Assembly: GCA_030544235.1 (NCBI GenBank)
Contig: CM060469.1
Span: 8,356,017-8,420,016 of the forward strand
Source of the DNA: Lepturacanthus savala
Lineage: Eukaryota; Chordata; Actinopteri; Scombriformes; Trichiuridae
Direction of reading: 5' to 3'
Length of the DNA: 64,000 nucleotides
The notes under the pieces are model-generated. The model was not told the DNA's origin and searched no databases. It saw only the letters and a program-made list of their open reading frames with translations. Of this stretch, positions 42,001 to 55,975 are shown one piece after another. The translations under genes and the position numbers were made by a program. Within the stretch, counting starts at the first letter, position 1. Each line of letters opens with the position of its first letter.

Positions 42001-45000
42001 GTGTGAAGTTCATTACCGTTTTCATTCATAGTGGAACATGTACCTCCGTCGCTCATACTACCCGAATCTGCATGATGTTTCACCGTGTGACGTCCCAGTG
42101 GTGATTCCGCTCAAATCGCACATTTTCCTTCATATCACCCGAGGAGAAACGACTTCGCGGGTTCCTGCTGCTTACCACTGGCTTCCTTTCTTTGTTGCAG
42201 AACCGTGGTGAAATGCAACATCGCCAAGTCCCAGGCCCTGTACAGCGCACAGCGGGGCCTCAAGACCAACAACGCGGCGGTCTTCAAAGTCGGCGCCATC
42301 ATGATCAACATCCCCCAGCACCCGGCTACTTTGCACAGCATGATGGTCCGCAGCTCCCACCAGCTCTCCAAGCAGATCTCTGACCTCATCCGCCAGCCAT
42401 CAAACACGTATGCCTGCTATCTTTAAATAGTCTAAACGGCTCTAATATGCACGTAAGAAGTTTTCATTTACATAAGATGACAGATTACCCCAGTATATTC
42501 ACTCTGTTGCCAGTTAACTGTGTCCACAACCTGCGTATGGCCTGTTTCCATAGTAATATTTTGAATTATGTTAATATATTTATAGAGTTGTATGTGTGCC
42601 AGGGATTTTGAACCGTTCTTCCACGATTCTGAGTCAGTACCTGCAAAGCTCTGCATATTTAAGACACTCAGCATACAGCTTTTCAGTGTACCGAAGCGGA
42701 TGCTAAAGCCACTTCTCAACTTCTCCTACAGTCAGCCTCCCAACAGGGAGGACACCCCCACCCCACAACCCTCCGACAAGGCGTCCAGCATCAACCAGAC
42801 CCCCGTAGAGGCCAATGAGTTCCCCCAGCTCCCCGAAGGGCTGGAGAAGAAGCCCATCGTCCTGAAGTTCAGCGCCATGCTGGACGGAATCACCATCGGG
42901 GCCGCCCTGCTGCCATCGCTGAAAGCGGAGTACAAAATGGGCCGTATGAAGAGCCATGGCATGACAGGTGTGTGAGAAGAGAGAGATCCAGCCTTGATTT
43001 CAATGATAGTTTAATGAAAGTCAATTTTGACCATTTTGTCTGTTTTCCTGGCTAGATACATTTTTTTCTGGAGCATCAATTCTGATTTTTTGTAATATAA
43101 AGGTCCCATGTTTTACACTTTTCCTGGGTTTTATTTGCCAAACATAGAGCTGGGCGCTAGGTTTCATGGTTTTTAACAGTATTTTTTTTCATGTATGACT
43201 AGGTGTTAAGGCCATTTTCTAATAATTTCTCTAATAATTACTGCAGTAAATATATCAGTTTTTAGGTAACCCTAAAAACTCTCTTAAAGAAGCTTAAAAA
43301 AAACAAGCTATCAACTAGTTTTATATTCTAGGCGGATTAAATATTTAAAATTAATCATTCTTTTTCAGTTACACCATTTGACATTTTGTATAAGAAATAC
43401 AAATTGCACATTCCGTGTGATTTTTGTAAAAATTTGGTACAAATGGACTTTCAAACGGCACGAAACCAACATGAACCCAAAAAGTACATTTTGAGAGGCT
43501 TTGTAAAACTGTATTTTAAAAAGTTTTGGGCTTTCTCATCTTGCCAACCATTATTCCATTACTGACCCATATATTTGTGGTTTAAAGCACCAACATCGTG
43601 TGAATATAGTTTTTATCTTCTCTCTCAAGCTTTGCCTCATCTTTTATCCGTTTTCCCTTCTTCACTCATTCCCCTGTTTAGGAGCACAAACCAGCTTCAC
43701 CTTCGAGTTGCCGAGCCACAAGCTTTGCTTCCAGTCCAAGGTGTCCCCTGTGGACATGTCCACCATGCCGCCGTCAGCCAGCCTCACCCTCCCCCCAGTC
43801 ACCATGTCAGGGGAGTACATCATGGAAGACCACGAGAGCCACTCGGACCAGGGCTGGGGTGCAGACGACTTCCCGACCAAGCAGGGGAACTACCTCCAGG
43901 GCAACTACCTGCGCTGCGTGGCTGAGGTAGGAGGCTCCTGATGGGGCCGGTTACACCTGCATGATGCACAGATTAAAAGATAATTAACCACCGAGCTGAA
44001 TTACCCGAGCAGCCTGTTGATTTTTACTTTGTTTCCTCTGGTAGATCGGCTCCTTTGAGCACAACTTGACCACAGACCTGCTCAACCACCTGGTCTTCCT
44101 GCAGAAAGTTTTCATGAAGGAGGTCAACGAGGTCATTCAGAAGGTGTCAGGTACTGTACCAAGCTCCGGCACAATAGCTCAGTTTCCTCTCTGATCAATA
44201 AAGTTAATCTGACTCTTCCCCGGAGTTTTCTGTAGCCCGTAGCCACTGCTTAAGTCGCTGAGAAGGAAAAAAATAATAATAATTTTCCACACAAAACATT
44301 GCCGAAGGCGCTGGCACAAATCCAGTCATGTTCATTTCCAAAATAGTATTGATAGTAATTTGTTCAAACCACTAAGCTTAGATCAATCTAATTGCACCCA
44401 GCAGAGCGAATAGTGAGAGCATTGTACCTTTCATAGGCTAAAGAATAATGAGATTGGCAAGTATTCACATCAGGGGATTGAGAAAGAAGTTGCACTTTGA
44501 CACTTTGGCAGATAGTAGAAACTCACACACGTATATCACACTTGTGTAATTCCTCCACCTGCAGGAGGAGAACAACCTATCCCGCTGTGGAATGAGCACG
44601 ACACCTCGACAGATGCAGACAAGCCGAAAATCCTGCTTTATTCTCTCAGCCTCATGTTCAAGGTATCACGCGTTCAGTCTCTTTCTGTATGAAAATGCAA
44701 AAAAAAAAATAATAATTACCTAGACAACCAGGTGAAGATTTGAGATAAATATTTTAACCCAGACGCAGCTTGATTGATGCAATATAGGTATTTTGAAAGC
44801 TCTTTTTCCTCTTAACAGGGAATCCAGATGACCGCCACCACTCCTTCCATGCGAGCTGTCCGCTTTGAAACGGGCCTGATCGAGCTGGAGCTGTCCAACA
44901 GGATCCAGTGCAAGGCTCAGCCCGGCGGCAGCAGCAGTTACCTCAAACTCTTCGGGAAGTGTCAAGTCGATCTCCACCTGGCCCTCGGACAGATTGTCAA

Positions 45001-48000
45001 GCACCAGGTACAGAACAGCCTCATAGTGCTGAAATACCCCCCCCCCCCCCGCTTTAAGTTACTGTCACGAAATAGAATAAAACACAAGGAGATACTATCC
45101 ACACTTTTGAGTAAAGCCAGGGCCTGCTTGATTTGACTTTGGGAATTGTGCGTTACAGGTGTACGAAGAGGCGGGGTCAGACTTCCACCAGGTGGCGTAC
45201 TTCAGAACGCGGATCGGCCTGCGGAACGCTCTCCAGGAGGAGATCAGCGGCTCCTCCGACAAGGAAGCTGTCCTCATCACCCTCAACAGACCGATAGTTT
45301 TCGCCCAACCAGTGGCTTTTGACAGAGGTTCAGCTCATTTTTCTTTATGAAAAAAGGGGGAAAAAATCAGACTTCTGAGGCTCATATAGTTAACACATCC
45401 ATCAAATAGAAAACACAGTAACAAAAATCTGTCAAATGTTTTGATGTCTTGAGCCTTACTCTGAACCCCAGAAGGGTTTTTCAGTTTCAGTATTTGATAA
45501 TATATATTTTATTTCATGCATGACTAAGTATTAACTCCATTTTCTAATCATTTAGAAAAGAATTCCCGCAGCTTAGAATTGCTTTTCTTACTGCACGCCG
45601 AAGAGGACATTATCAATTGTCTGATCCTTTGATCAGCGTCAGATTTTTCTAAAGCCAAAGTACTTCATTTGATTTCATAATTTCATATCCTAAAAAAACA
45701 CTGGTATTCGATATGAAGCTTTCTACCGCCCAGCCCTACCAGGATCACTTACAAATCTGTGTTTCCTCCTGCAGCTGTGCTCTTCTGGCTGAATTACAAG
45801 GCAGCGTATGACAACTGGAATGAGCAGCGGATGGCTCTGAACAAGGACATCCACATGGCCACTAAAGAGGTGGTGGAGAAGCTGCCCGGCATCCAGCAGA
45901 CCTCGGCCCAGGCCTTCAGCACCCTCTTCCTCCAGCTGACCGTCAATGACCTGGGAATCTGCCTGCCCATCACCAACACATCCCAGGTAACCCGCTTCTG
46001 CTCGGCTTTACTCCGTTTTGTCAAGACATTTTTACATCTAAACTTCTGTGCTTAGATGTCAGAGTTTATATGATCAACCGCATTATAAATGTAATTAAAG
46101 CCAAACAGGAGTTGGTCTTTAATTACTGTGGTTTATTAGTTGTGTTTTTGTATACTTAATGCAGGCCAAGGTCAGTCGGTTTCATTTATTGTAATGAAAC
46201 ACACTTTGGCAGCACTTGCTGTAGCAGTGTTTGTGACAGTTATTTTTTGCTTTACTGTAATTAGTAGCCCTGAGAAACATGTATGTGTGTGTTGCTAAAA
46301 GAAGGATGATGCTGTGTTATCAGTTCTGATATCAGTGTTTCCCCTATTGTAACCGTTGCTGAGCAAACAGACCACCAAACACGTCTGCACCCCCACACAC
46401 TCGTCCCCTCAGTGACCTCAACAGTTTCCAATCGTAATACATGCAAAAACATAAGTATATGCTGGCTGGCCTATTTTTTTTTTCTCTGACATGGTATATA
46501 TTCAACATATGTTATGTTTAGAGCCGTGTTAGTTCAATTTTTTTCACATCAAGGACCCTTAAACTCACAAAAACTAGACCACAGCTGATAAGATTTGTGC
46601 TTGATGATAATCCATAAAAGAAAGTGTCAGAAACCCAAAGCCATAATTCTAATAAAAAAAAAACTATCATAATCAAGAATAAATAAAGACTTAATTAATT
46701 AATTATACCAGTAAATGTTCATTTTAATTTTCCATTTAATACATTAATTTATTTGTGTATTATTTTCAAATTTATTTGATTTTCCATTTTGTTTATAAAT
46801 TGCTAAATTAATTTTTATATTTATTTATTTATTCACCCGATTGATTTTCAACTCACTATATAAAATGGAAAATGAATGTTCGAAATTAAATAAATTTGTG
46901 TGCAAAGGGAAAATAATACACAAATAATAGGAAATAAAAGCTAATAATTTGCATAAATATATTTATTTATTTTAATTTATGGCACTCCTCCTTCTTTTTA
47001 ACTGTTTTTAACTTAATATTTACCTGTGTCTAATGCAGATTTTTTTTAATGTTTTTTTTTTTTTTTTTATAATTCTAGCACATGTCAACTGATATTTTGT
47101 TTTGATAAAAAAAAATTCCCTGAATACCACTTTACAGTATTAGGGCATTTCTAGGGGAAACACTGGATATTAACGAATGGTCCATATACCAGTTGTCTTG
47201 TTATACTTCCAGAATGTCCGTAGAGACACCAGATACCAGCTGTTATGTCACACTTATTTCCATAGAGAGGACAAGCACCAGCTACGGAGGGCATCCACTC
47301 TGAGGCTGGGGCCGGCACATCAGTAGGCCGCCAAAAAAATGCACGAAAAGTAACCAACAATTTATTCCATCTCTTGTGATGTCTTGATGTGGGACAATAA
47401 CTTACTGTGTTACCTTATATGTAATCATGAAGTCTGTCACGAGTGTGCCTTTTGTTAAAAACGGAAGCGCTTTCAATAATCAGAATTCCTCCACGAGGCT
47501 GGAATAACAACTAATGGAGCTTGAGTTGTTGCCTGGGTTGTGTTTGGGGTGTGTACTGTAAGTAGTTGGTACTAAAAAATGACGCGATGCCATTCGGCGT
47601 TCGGTGTATTGCTTTACTGGAAGTAATTAAAATGGAAATAAGATGATTTGTCAGGCCAATCTTTCAGAGACTGCCATGAAATCCTGCAAAGTTGCATATC
47701 CCCACACTAAATCTAAAGACATGGCAGCCTCTGTCATGTTGACCTATGGGAATTACCTGGATTCCTGCATGAATTGCTCCAAAACTGCGGTCTGATTGTG
47801 ATGAGAGTCATAACGACAGGAAATCAAATAGATCTAGGACACTTTCATCTGCCTGCGTTCATGACTGAGATGATGACCAGACTCTAATTTTAGGAGCAAT
47901 GCAGAAGTAATCCAGAAATTCAGGTAATGGGCGACTCTTTTCCTGGCGGCGGTAAATCAAAATCTAACAAATTGAGAAGCTTGGTAACATTTCACTGAAA

Positions 48001-51000
48001 AGTCCACAGAGTTACTCTGTTAATAGTCTATTATTGGTACAAATTGCATTAAACATCTCCATGATTTGAAGTAATCTAACAATACTCTATGCAGAATTCC
48101 ATAAAGCAATCATAATTAGATTTCCGTGCATTTATAGCAGAATGAAGTGTTACCAGCTAACTCTGCCTTTTTCCATCACTGGACCCACTTCCATGGTGGG
48201 TTCCTCTTCTGTGTTCTCGGGTAACAAATCTCACCCCCCCCCCCCACCCCCCACCCCCTCTAAACCCACCAGGCCAACCACAGCATAGACTTTGACACCG
48301 GCTCAGCTCTGGTCCTTACTATTGAGAGCACACTGATCACCGCCTGCTCCTCCGAGTCCCTGGTGAGCAAAGGCCACTTCAAGAATTTCTGCATCCGCTT
48401 CGCCGAGGGCTTCGAGACCTCCTGGGACGACTGGAAGCCTGAAATCCGGGGGGACATGGTCATGAACGCTTGTGAGTGACACAAGGCTTAATCTCAAATA
48501 ATTAATCTCAAAAGCAGCATTTGCATTTTTGAAACACATTTCACAACAGGGGAAGCGGGTCTGTTTTCAGAAATATGCCCAACGAGCATGAAATACAGAG
48601 AAATATGTAGAGAAACTATATTGACCCATTTGTGATTATTCTTACCTTTATAGGGAGGAATGAAGAATTGCTTTGTGATTTTCTCCATACACAGCACCTT
48701 TTGAAATATCGACTCCATGTATGTTTACAGGTATAGTCCCTGATGGTACATATGAAGTGTGTTCCAGGACTACAGGGCAACCCTCTGCAGGCACGTTCTT
48801 ATTCTGGTCAATAAAATATGAAACACAGCCTAGATAAGCACAAGGCGACTGCCTGAATTTTTATATTTTGTATTCATTTTCACCCGCATCCTCTACTGCC
48901 GTTCTCGCTTCTCCCTCCAAACAGAGAGCAGTAGCGCTGGTACCTGGACTCTCAACGTGCTTTGGAAAATGTGCGGCATCGACGTTCACATGGACCCCAA
49001 CATCGGCAAGAGGCTCAACGCGCTGGGCAACACGCTGACGTCACTGACGGGCGAGGAGGACATCGACGACATCGCTGACCTGAACTCGGTCAACATGGCC
49101 GACCTCTCGGACGAGGACGAGACCGAAGGCATGTCACCCACCATCCACATGGTGAGTCAACACTGGCTTCATAGTGAGACAGGAAGTATGTCTGTGTAAG
49201 TATAATAGAAGGAATGTGCATGTTAGCTTAAGTCGCTGAGCCCTTTCTTTCTAGTTTTTACAAGATAATGGAATATTTTGACTTTTAAGAAATGTCTGTG
49301 AAGTAAGACACAGTATTAGGGGCACACTGAGAAAAAAGTCATTCATTATGAGAATAAAGTCATTATATATTAGAATAAAGTCATTAGTTAAGAGAATAAA
49401 ATCCTTATTTTTAGATTTATAGTCATTAGTTACAATATTAAAGTCATAATATTCAAACCTGTTGCTTTTAGATACATTTTGTTAAATTGGGGGCTGTGAA
49501 GGATTTTGTTAAGTTGTATTTTAGGCTAGCGAGGAGATACTTAATCTTTTGGGTCTGAGATCGCTCCATGCCGTATATAGCAAGTGTAATTAATTAATCA
49601 GAAAAACTTTTTTTTTTTTTTTTGTACTCGAATTAGGCTAATGTAACTCGAGTATCTGTTTCAGCAAAAGAGCATTACCCTGACTTCTTAAACAATAATG
49701 GTTAAAGGAAAAATCCTTTATGAGACATACGTAAAATTAATTATCTAAAATGTTTTACTTTATTCTTATGAATAATGACTTGTGGAAAGTCTGTGAATGA
49801 TATTTTCTCAATGTGGCCCAATGAAGCTCCAGTCAGTCGTTAGCTTAGCACGAAGACTGAATATGGAGGGAACGCGCTAGCCTGGCTCAGTCCAAATGTT
49901 ACCAAAATCACCAGCACCTCGACATGTCACAACTGGTTTTATGTGGTTATATATGACTTGGCAAACTCACGGCAGAGATAAGATGCCCCGTAAATTGTAT
50001 TCTTAAAATCTTAAATAGAATGAATTAAACCACATAGGTTAGTGAGCTTTTAGAGGTGCTGGTACACAGATTGTGTTAACTTTGTATGGAGCCAGGCGAG
50101 CGGCGATATTATGTCAATGCATATGAAGAAATCCTGCCTGGCTTATTCTTTTTAAATGCAAAGCGTCAGAAGGAGTCTGACCCTCGTCGTCCGTCCGTCT
50201 GTCCCTGCCGTTGTTTGCAGAGTCCAGAGAGCCTGTTCAGCCCCCGGCTGACCTTAAGGAGGCGTCTGGTAAACCACATCCTGGGCCTCAGCCCCAGGCC
50301 TCAGAGTGTGTCTGACTACTTAAACTGTGCGTCGCCCCGCCCGCGAGCGGGCAGCGGCACGACCGAAAGGCCCCTCTCCTGGTCCTGTGTATGTAGCCGC
50401 CCCAAAGCATTAAACTCTTCACTGGGCTGACAAATCACTTCCACGGTGGCGGCTACTCGCACTTAATGAATTACTGCTGTGGATTCCGAAATGCTGAGCA
50501 ACTCTGTTATATGCTGGAGCCAAAATCACACAACAGCACAGTAGATAATGGTGTCGCTTAGCATTTGCTTTCTCTGCCCTCCTCATTAAGCATTAATGAT
50601 GGGTGAAAAGAAATAAATTAGTGTGAATTGCACAAGTCCCTGTAGCAAAAGATGATTTGCTCTTTTACTTGGAGTGGTGATAGTGGTGGCGGTGTTTCCT
50701 TTTTGATCCATTTTGTTTTGGCTGTCCCTGGTGAGTGGATTGAACTGAATATAACCTGCTGCGATTGAATCATAACAAGCAAAAATAACTCCAAATTAAT
50801 CCGGCTGATTCGTAAAGGACATTTACAGCAATTGCCTGGCAGCGATTATTTGGGGGGAAAAAAAGGGCGTTGGGTTTAACCAGCAGGTTTTCCGCATTTT
50901 CACTTTGGACACACATGCAAGTGTTTTTTGGTGCGTAACGTTATTTCGGACCCGACAGGAGGCCGTTGACCCCAGGAGGCAGATGTCGATGGGGAACCAG

Positions 51001-54000
51001 GTGATTGACGCTCGTGGAAGGAAGTTCACCAAGAGGGTGGTGGACATCAGAGAGCTGAACGAACAAGCCAAGGTCATCGATGACCTCAAGTAAGAGTCTG
51101 GCTTTCTCACTTGTTCAGTTTATTCTGACTCTGTATGTGATATAAATTAAGTAGCAAGTCATGGCATGTACTACAGTACACATTACAAAGGTAGCTTTTT
51201 TTCCCCTACTTGTTCTGCAAATTCATACAGATCACAATTGAGACGTGATCACTAAATGAATTGAATTCTAAAGAAAGAAAGAAAATACTTTGAATTATGA
51301 AATGCATGGTTGTCTATTGTTTTTACATAAAACATGCTGCTTTTGATGCCTTCCATTTTGAAATGAGTGGGAGAAGGAAGTTGCTTAAATGTGATCTGAC
51401 TTTTGTCCTCTCTCAGGAACATCAGAACTCATTAGAGTGACATGTACAGTATGGAAGACACTAGCACAAACAAAACGTGCACTACTATGTCTAGTCAGGT
51501 CTCAGGAGGTTAACGGTTGTCATAGGTTACACTGGTGAAGAACTAAATAAGCCCTTCTCATACCGTCTATATCCTCTTTACTGAATGACAGGAAACTGGG
51601 GGCCAGTGAAGGCACCATCAACCAGGAGATCCAGCGCTATCAGCAGCTGGAGTCTGTCGCCGTCAACGACATCAGGAGGGACGTCAGGAAGAAGCTCCGT
51701 CGCTCCAGCATGAGGGTGAGTTCTCATCTCTTTACCACCCACGCTGTGTACTTAGCAAGGTACTGCAGAAGTTTGAGTGTCTGGGTTTTTTTATTTTATT
51801 TTATTTTATTTCGAGACCTGTTTCTGACTTCGTGTTCCCTCATCACCCAGGCGGCTTCTCTCAAAGATAAGTGGGGTCTCGGTTACAAACCGAGCTATAA
51901 CCGCTCCAAAAGCATCTCCGCAGCAGCGGGCCGGCCGCCTCCGAAGAGGATGGACAGACAGAGGTAACAGGGCAGGAGCAGCCACCTTCCCCGGGTGTTG
52001 CATTATTATGGAAATGAGACCGTTAGGGGTGATTTAATGTATCATTTACTGTAAACAAAAGACACATTTCCCATTAACCCTGTTACAAAGAGGATGCGGG
52101 GGAAGTAAATATGTAGCAGAGGCCAGAAAGTTCTCATCTTTTGTTTATAGTAATTATGCAGATTTCTCCGAGTTGATGTATGAATCATGTTAGAACCTTG
52201 CCAAGACCTTTAGCAATGGACAAAACATGAACTCCGGGGTGAGAATAGTGAACAAAATGACCGGGAACGAATCCTGTTAACAAGTGTTCAATAATAACTT
52301 ACAGTACACTACCATTCAAAAGTTTGGGGTCATTTAGAAATTTCCTTATTTTTGAAAGAAAAGCACTGTTTTTTTTCAATGAGGATAACATTAGGATAAC
52401 CTAATGTAGTAAATGACTCTTCTAGTCTGTTTTTAGTGCAATATCTACATAGGTGTATAGAGGCCCATTTCCAGCAACTATCAGTCCAGTGTTCTAATGG
52501 TACAATGTTCGCTCATTGCATCAGAAGGCTAATGTAATACAATTTTCTATTCATTTTACAACTCATGGTAAATAAAAGTGTGACTTTTCATGGAAAACTT
52601 ACTAGTTCATGTCACTTTACTGTGTCCTCAGTTCCAGAATCGGGGATATGGACGATTTACCAGATGTTCGCGTGGATGCTTCCTCTCCCGGACCCCGGGT
52701 CACCTTCAACATCCAGGACACGGTAAACATATTTCTACACAACAACATCATGTAGATGCTTATAGGTTTGACTCTCCACACAATTTAAAATCAGTCATTA
52801 TGGCAAAGAAAAGGTACATTATTTGTTGTTACATTTTATGTTCGAAGGCCATCATCTCATCCTCCATTTCTATGTTTTCAGTGTGATTGATCTCCATACC
52901 ACATGATATGTATACGGTTCATACAATGTCATATGATCATGGAGTTGTACATTCTGTTGTAGAAGCAGCAGGGAGCGGCTATTATGCTCTGAGCATAATT
53001 TGGACGAGCTCCTTTTTGATAACTCTTCTGTTCAATTTAAGATTAATAATCAGGCCTTGGAAGCTGCGTTTTCACCTGTCAGTCCAGAAGAGGTATTTAA
53101 GGTATATTATGGTTTCCGAATCATTTGAATTTAACTAATTAAAACGCCTAACCAACGGCAACACCTCTGCTTCCCGTTCTCCTATGTGATTACCTTGACG
53201 GTGCTGACTGGATTTTGAATATGCAAAGTCGAAACAGGATGATGAAATACCAGCAATCGGGATGTATTAGAGGCACAGTGTGTATTTTTTGGTGGTGCCA
53301 CGAAATCTTACACACTGTACCATTAAAGCAGCAACATTTTTATATTGAACTGCAGTGTCGTTACCCTGCTCTGTGTGATTTATCCTGCATCATAGATATT
53401 CCCAGAATTTACCTTTTATGCAGGAACCATATTTTTGTTCCATTTCTGTTAATGAATAACATCGCCCACAGATACAGCAAGACAACAATTTGTCCTTGAT
53501 TTTACTGCATATTTTCAGCGATACATTTGCATGATAAAAACCCTCATCAATCCTCATCCTGTCTTGAAACTGCATACAAAATCTAATTAGCTTTGCTTCA
53601 ACTTTAATATATTGACTGATTTCTAACAACTATGCATGGCAAGCATCTTGAACCAAAGTCTGTCGGTTTGTTGTTTGTCACAATACGATCCTCTCACACG
53701 CCAGACAATATCAAAATATAAGTTCAGAAGCTGGGCAGAGGTTCATGTGCCTTGAACATCAATGTAGTATTGTAAATCGTTACGTTTACCATGATCTAAT
53801 TAGACAGGACTCACACCCTGACACCTCACTGTCAAGCTGTTTGACAGGTGATAAATATTATGATGCAGTACTATTACTATTATTACCTGTTAGTACCTCA
53901 AAGCAGCTTCACGTTGATAAACTAACATTAAAATGCTCTCACATGTATTTAGTGATTAAAATAAAAGTCATATAATATAAGATAAATAATATAACACAAT

Positions 54001-55913
54001 CACATAATGATTACTTTTACTTGTGGTACTCAAGGTACGTTTTGCTGCTTGATAATACTACAGTACTTTTATGTAAGTGACGTTTTAATTCAGGACTTGT
54101 TATTGTTCACGACAGTATTTCTACTTCAGTAAAGGATCTGAACGCTTCACCTGCCACTGTTAATTAGTGAGAAACATGTAAATCCCAACCTTTCGTTCGG
54201 TAATTCAAAAAGCGACACTTTCCGAATCTTCCGAATGTTATTTCTGTCTGCGGCGGTATTTCTTTTTCTGCTTGGTGTAAATGGTCAAATCTCTCTCACT
54301 ATCCACCGTTTCCAATCATCTCTCTTTCATTAATGATGACAGAATCTGTTTAAAGCCGTATCGACTGGTTTTCGCCGCTCTTGTCGATCTCTCCATGGTC
54401 ATTTGGCCTTCATCGCCCACGCCTTGGCTACAGAGTTATTAACAAACGTGTTATGCGTGCGATTAGATTAATACCACTTCAGTCATGTCAGTGCTGACCC
54501 TCAGACGGTCTAAAGTCTGGATTGGTTTTAAACGCGCTTTGCAAAACTTTTCTGAAATGTTCAGCAGCCTCTTGTCAATAGCTGCATTGAGGATCCGTTC
54601 TGGGCTTTTTCCTCACAAGCTTGTTAAGATAAAGGCTTTTTTTCTTTGAGAGTGTGCTTCACCTTCTCTCCTGTCAGGGCTTCATATTGTCCTCATCTTT
54701 TTGCTCGTCTCACACTGTCTCTTCTTTCATTCCTTTTCAGGCTGTGCATGACTTCTCAACTCCTCTGAGCAGAGGAGCGGAGAGGTCAGTTGCAGGCTGG
54801 TAGTGTTTTGTCATTGGACATGTCCTCAAAATTTAGACCTAACCGTCCTTCGATTCTTGATTTTATCATTTAAGTAAAAACGTAATGTTATAAAAACAAA
54901 GAAAACACATTTAAATCAACCCGGTCCGATTAACAGAACGCTATCTCCTTCATGGTTTCCTTGGCGGGCTTTCTATTTAACACATCATCTCCAGGAGTTG
55001 CTGGATTGATGTCTTTAAATAGGAAGAGCTTCAAGCCGACATCAAATCTGTCCTGAGTGTGGCTCTCTGTCCTTCTCTGAAGTTTCCTGAGGAGACAGAG
55101 GTGGACCTCTTGTCAATCTCCATCGATGAGCCATCCCATCCCCATCATCACCATCTCCATTCTCCATCTGTTACCGATGGCCAGCACTCAGCTTTCAGTG
55201 CCCCTTGCACCCCTGCTGTCTTCTCACCCGCACTTCCCTTCCAGCACGACGACATGAGGCGCGACGACCTGTCCTCGTCCTCCTCCGAGGACTCCGAGAA
55301 GGAGGACGAGTTCGAACGGGAGAGACCGCGAGAGAGCTATCGAAGGCCTTTGTGAGTTTTTCCTCATTATTTCTCCTTAAGCCTTATTTTGCATATTTTC
55401 GACCTTTTGACATCCGTATCAACACAAACACACCAGTTTCGTTAAATACATTTGCCTTCATAACTCGATACTGCAAGAAAGAGCATAATCACAGCCAACT
55501 GATCGAAAAAAAATAAAGCCCTCAAGGTCTTTTTAGGTCCCTAGTGATTCATAACAGTTAAATGAGGCTTCACAGTTTTCAGTCTCTCTGCTCCGTCTTT
55601 TCAGCCAAGCGTCTCACAGGAAGCCGTCAGGCTTTTCCGCCGTGAGTCAGCTGTTCAGCGAGCGCTGGCCGAGCACGGCCGCCAATCGCAGCTTCGGCGG
55701 CCCAACGACGGAAAGAAACATTGACTTTGAGCTGGACGTCCGTGTGGAGATCGACAGCGGGAAGTGTGTCCTTCACCCCACCACTCAGCAACCTGAGCAT
55801 GAGGACATTTCCTTCAGAAGGTATCATGAAGCACATCTCTCGCCAGTTTAACATGTCCTGCTGTGACACATTTTTGAGATGACTAATGGACTAATGAGAA
55901 GAACAATAAACCA

Positions 55914-55975
<62 letters not shown>

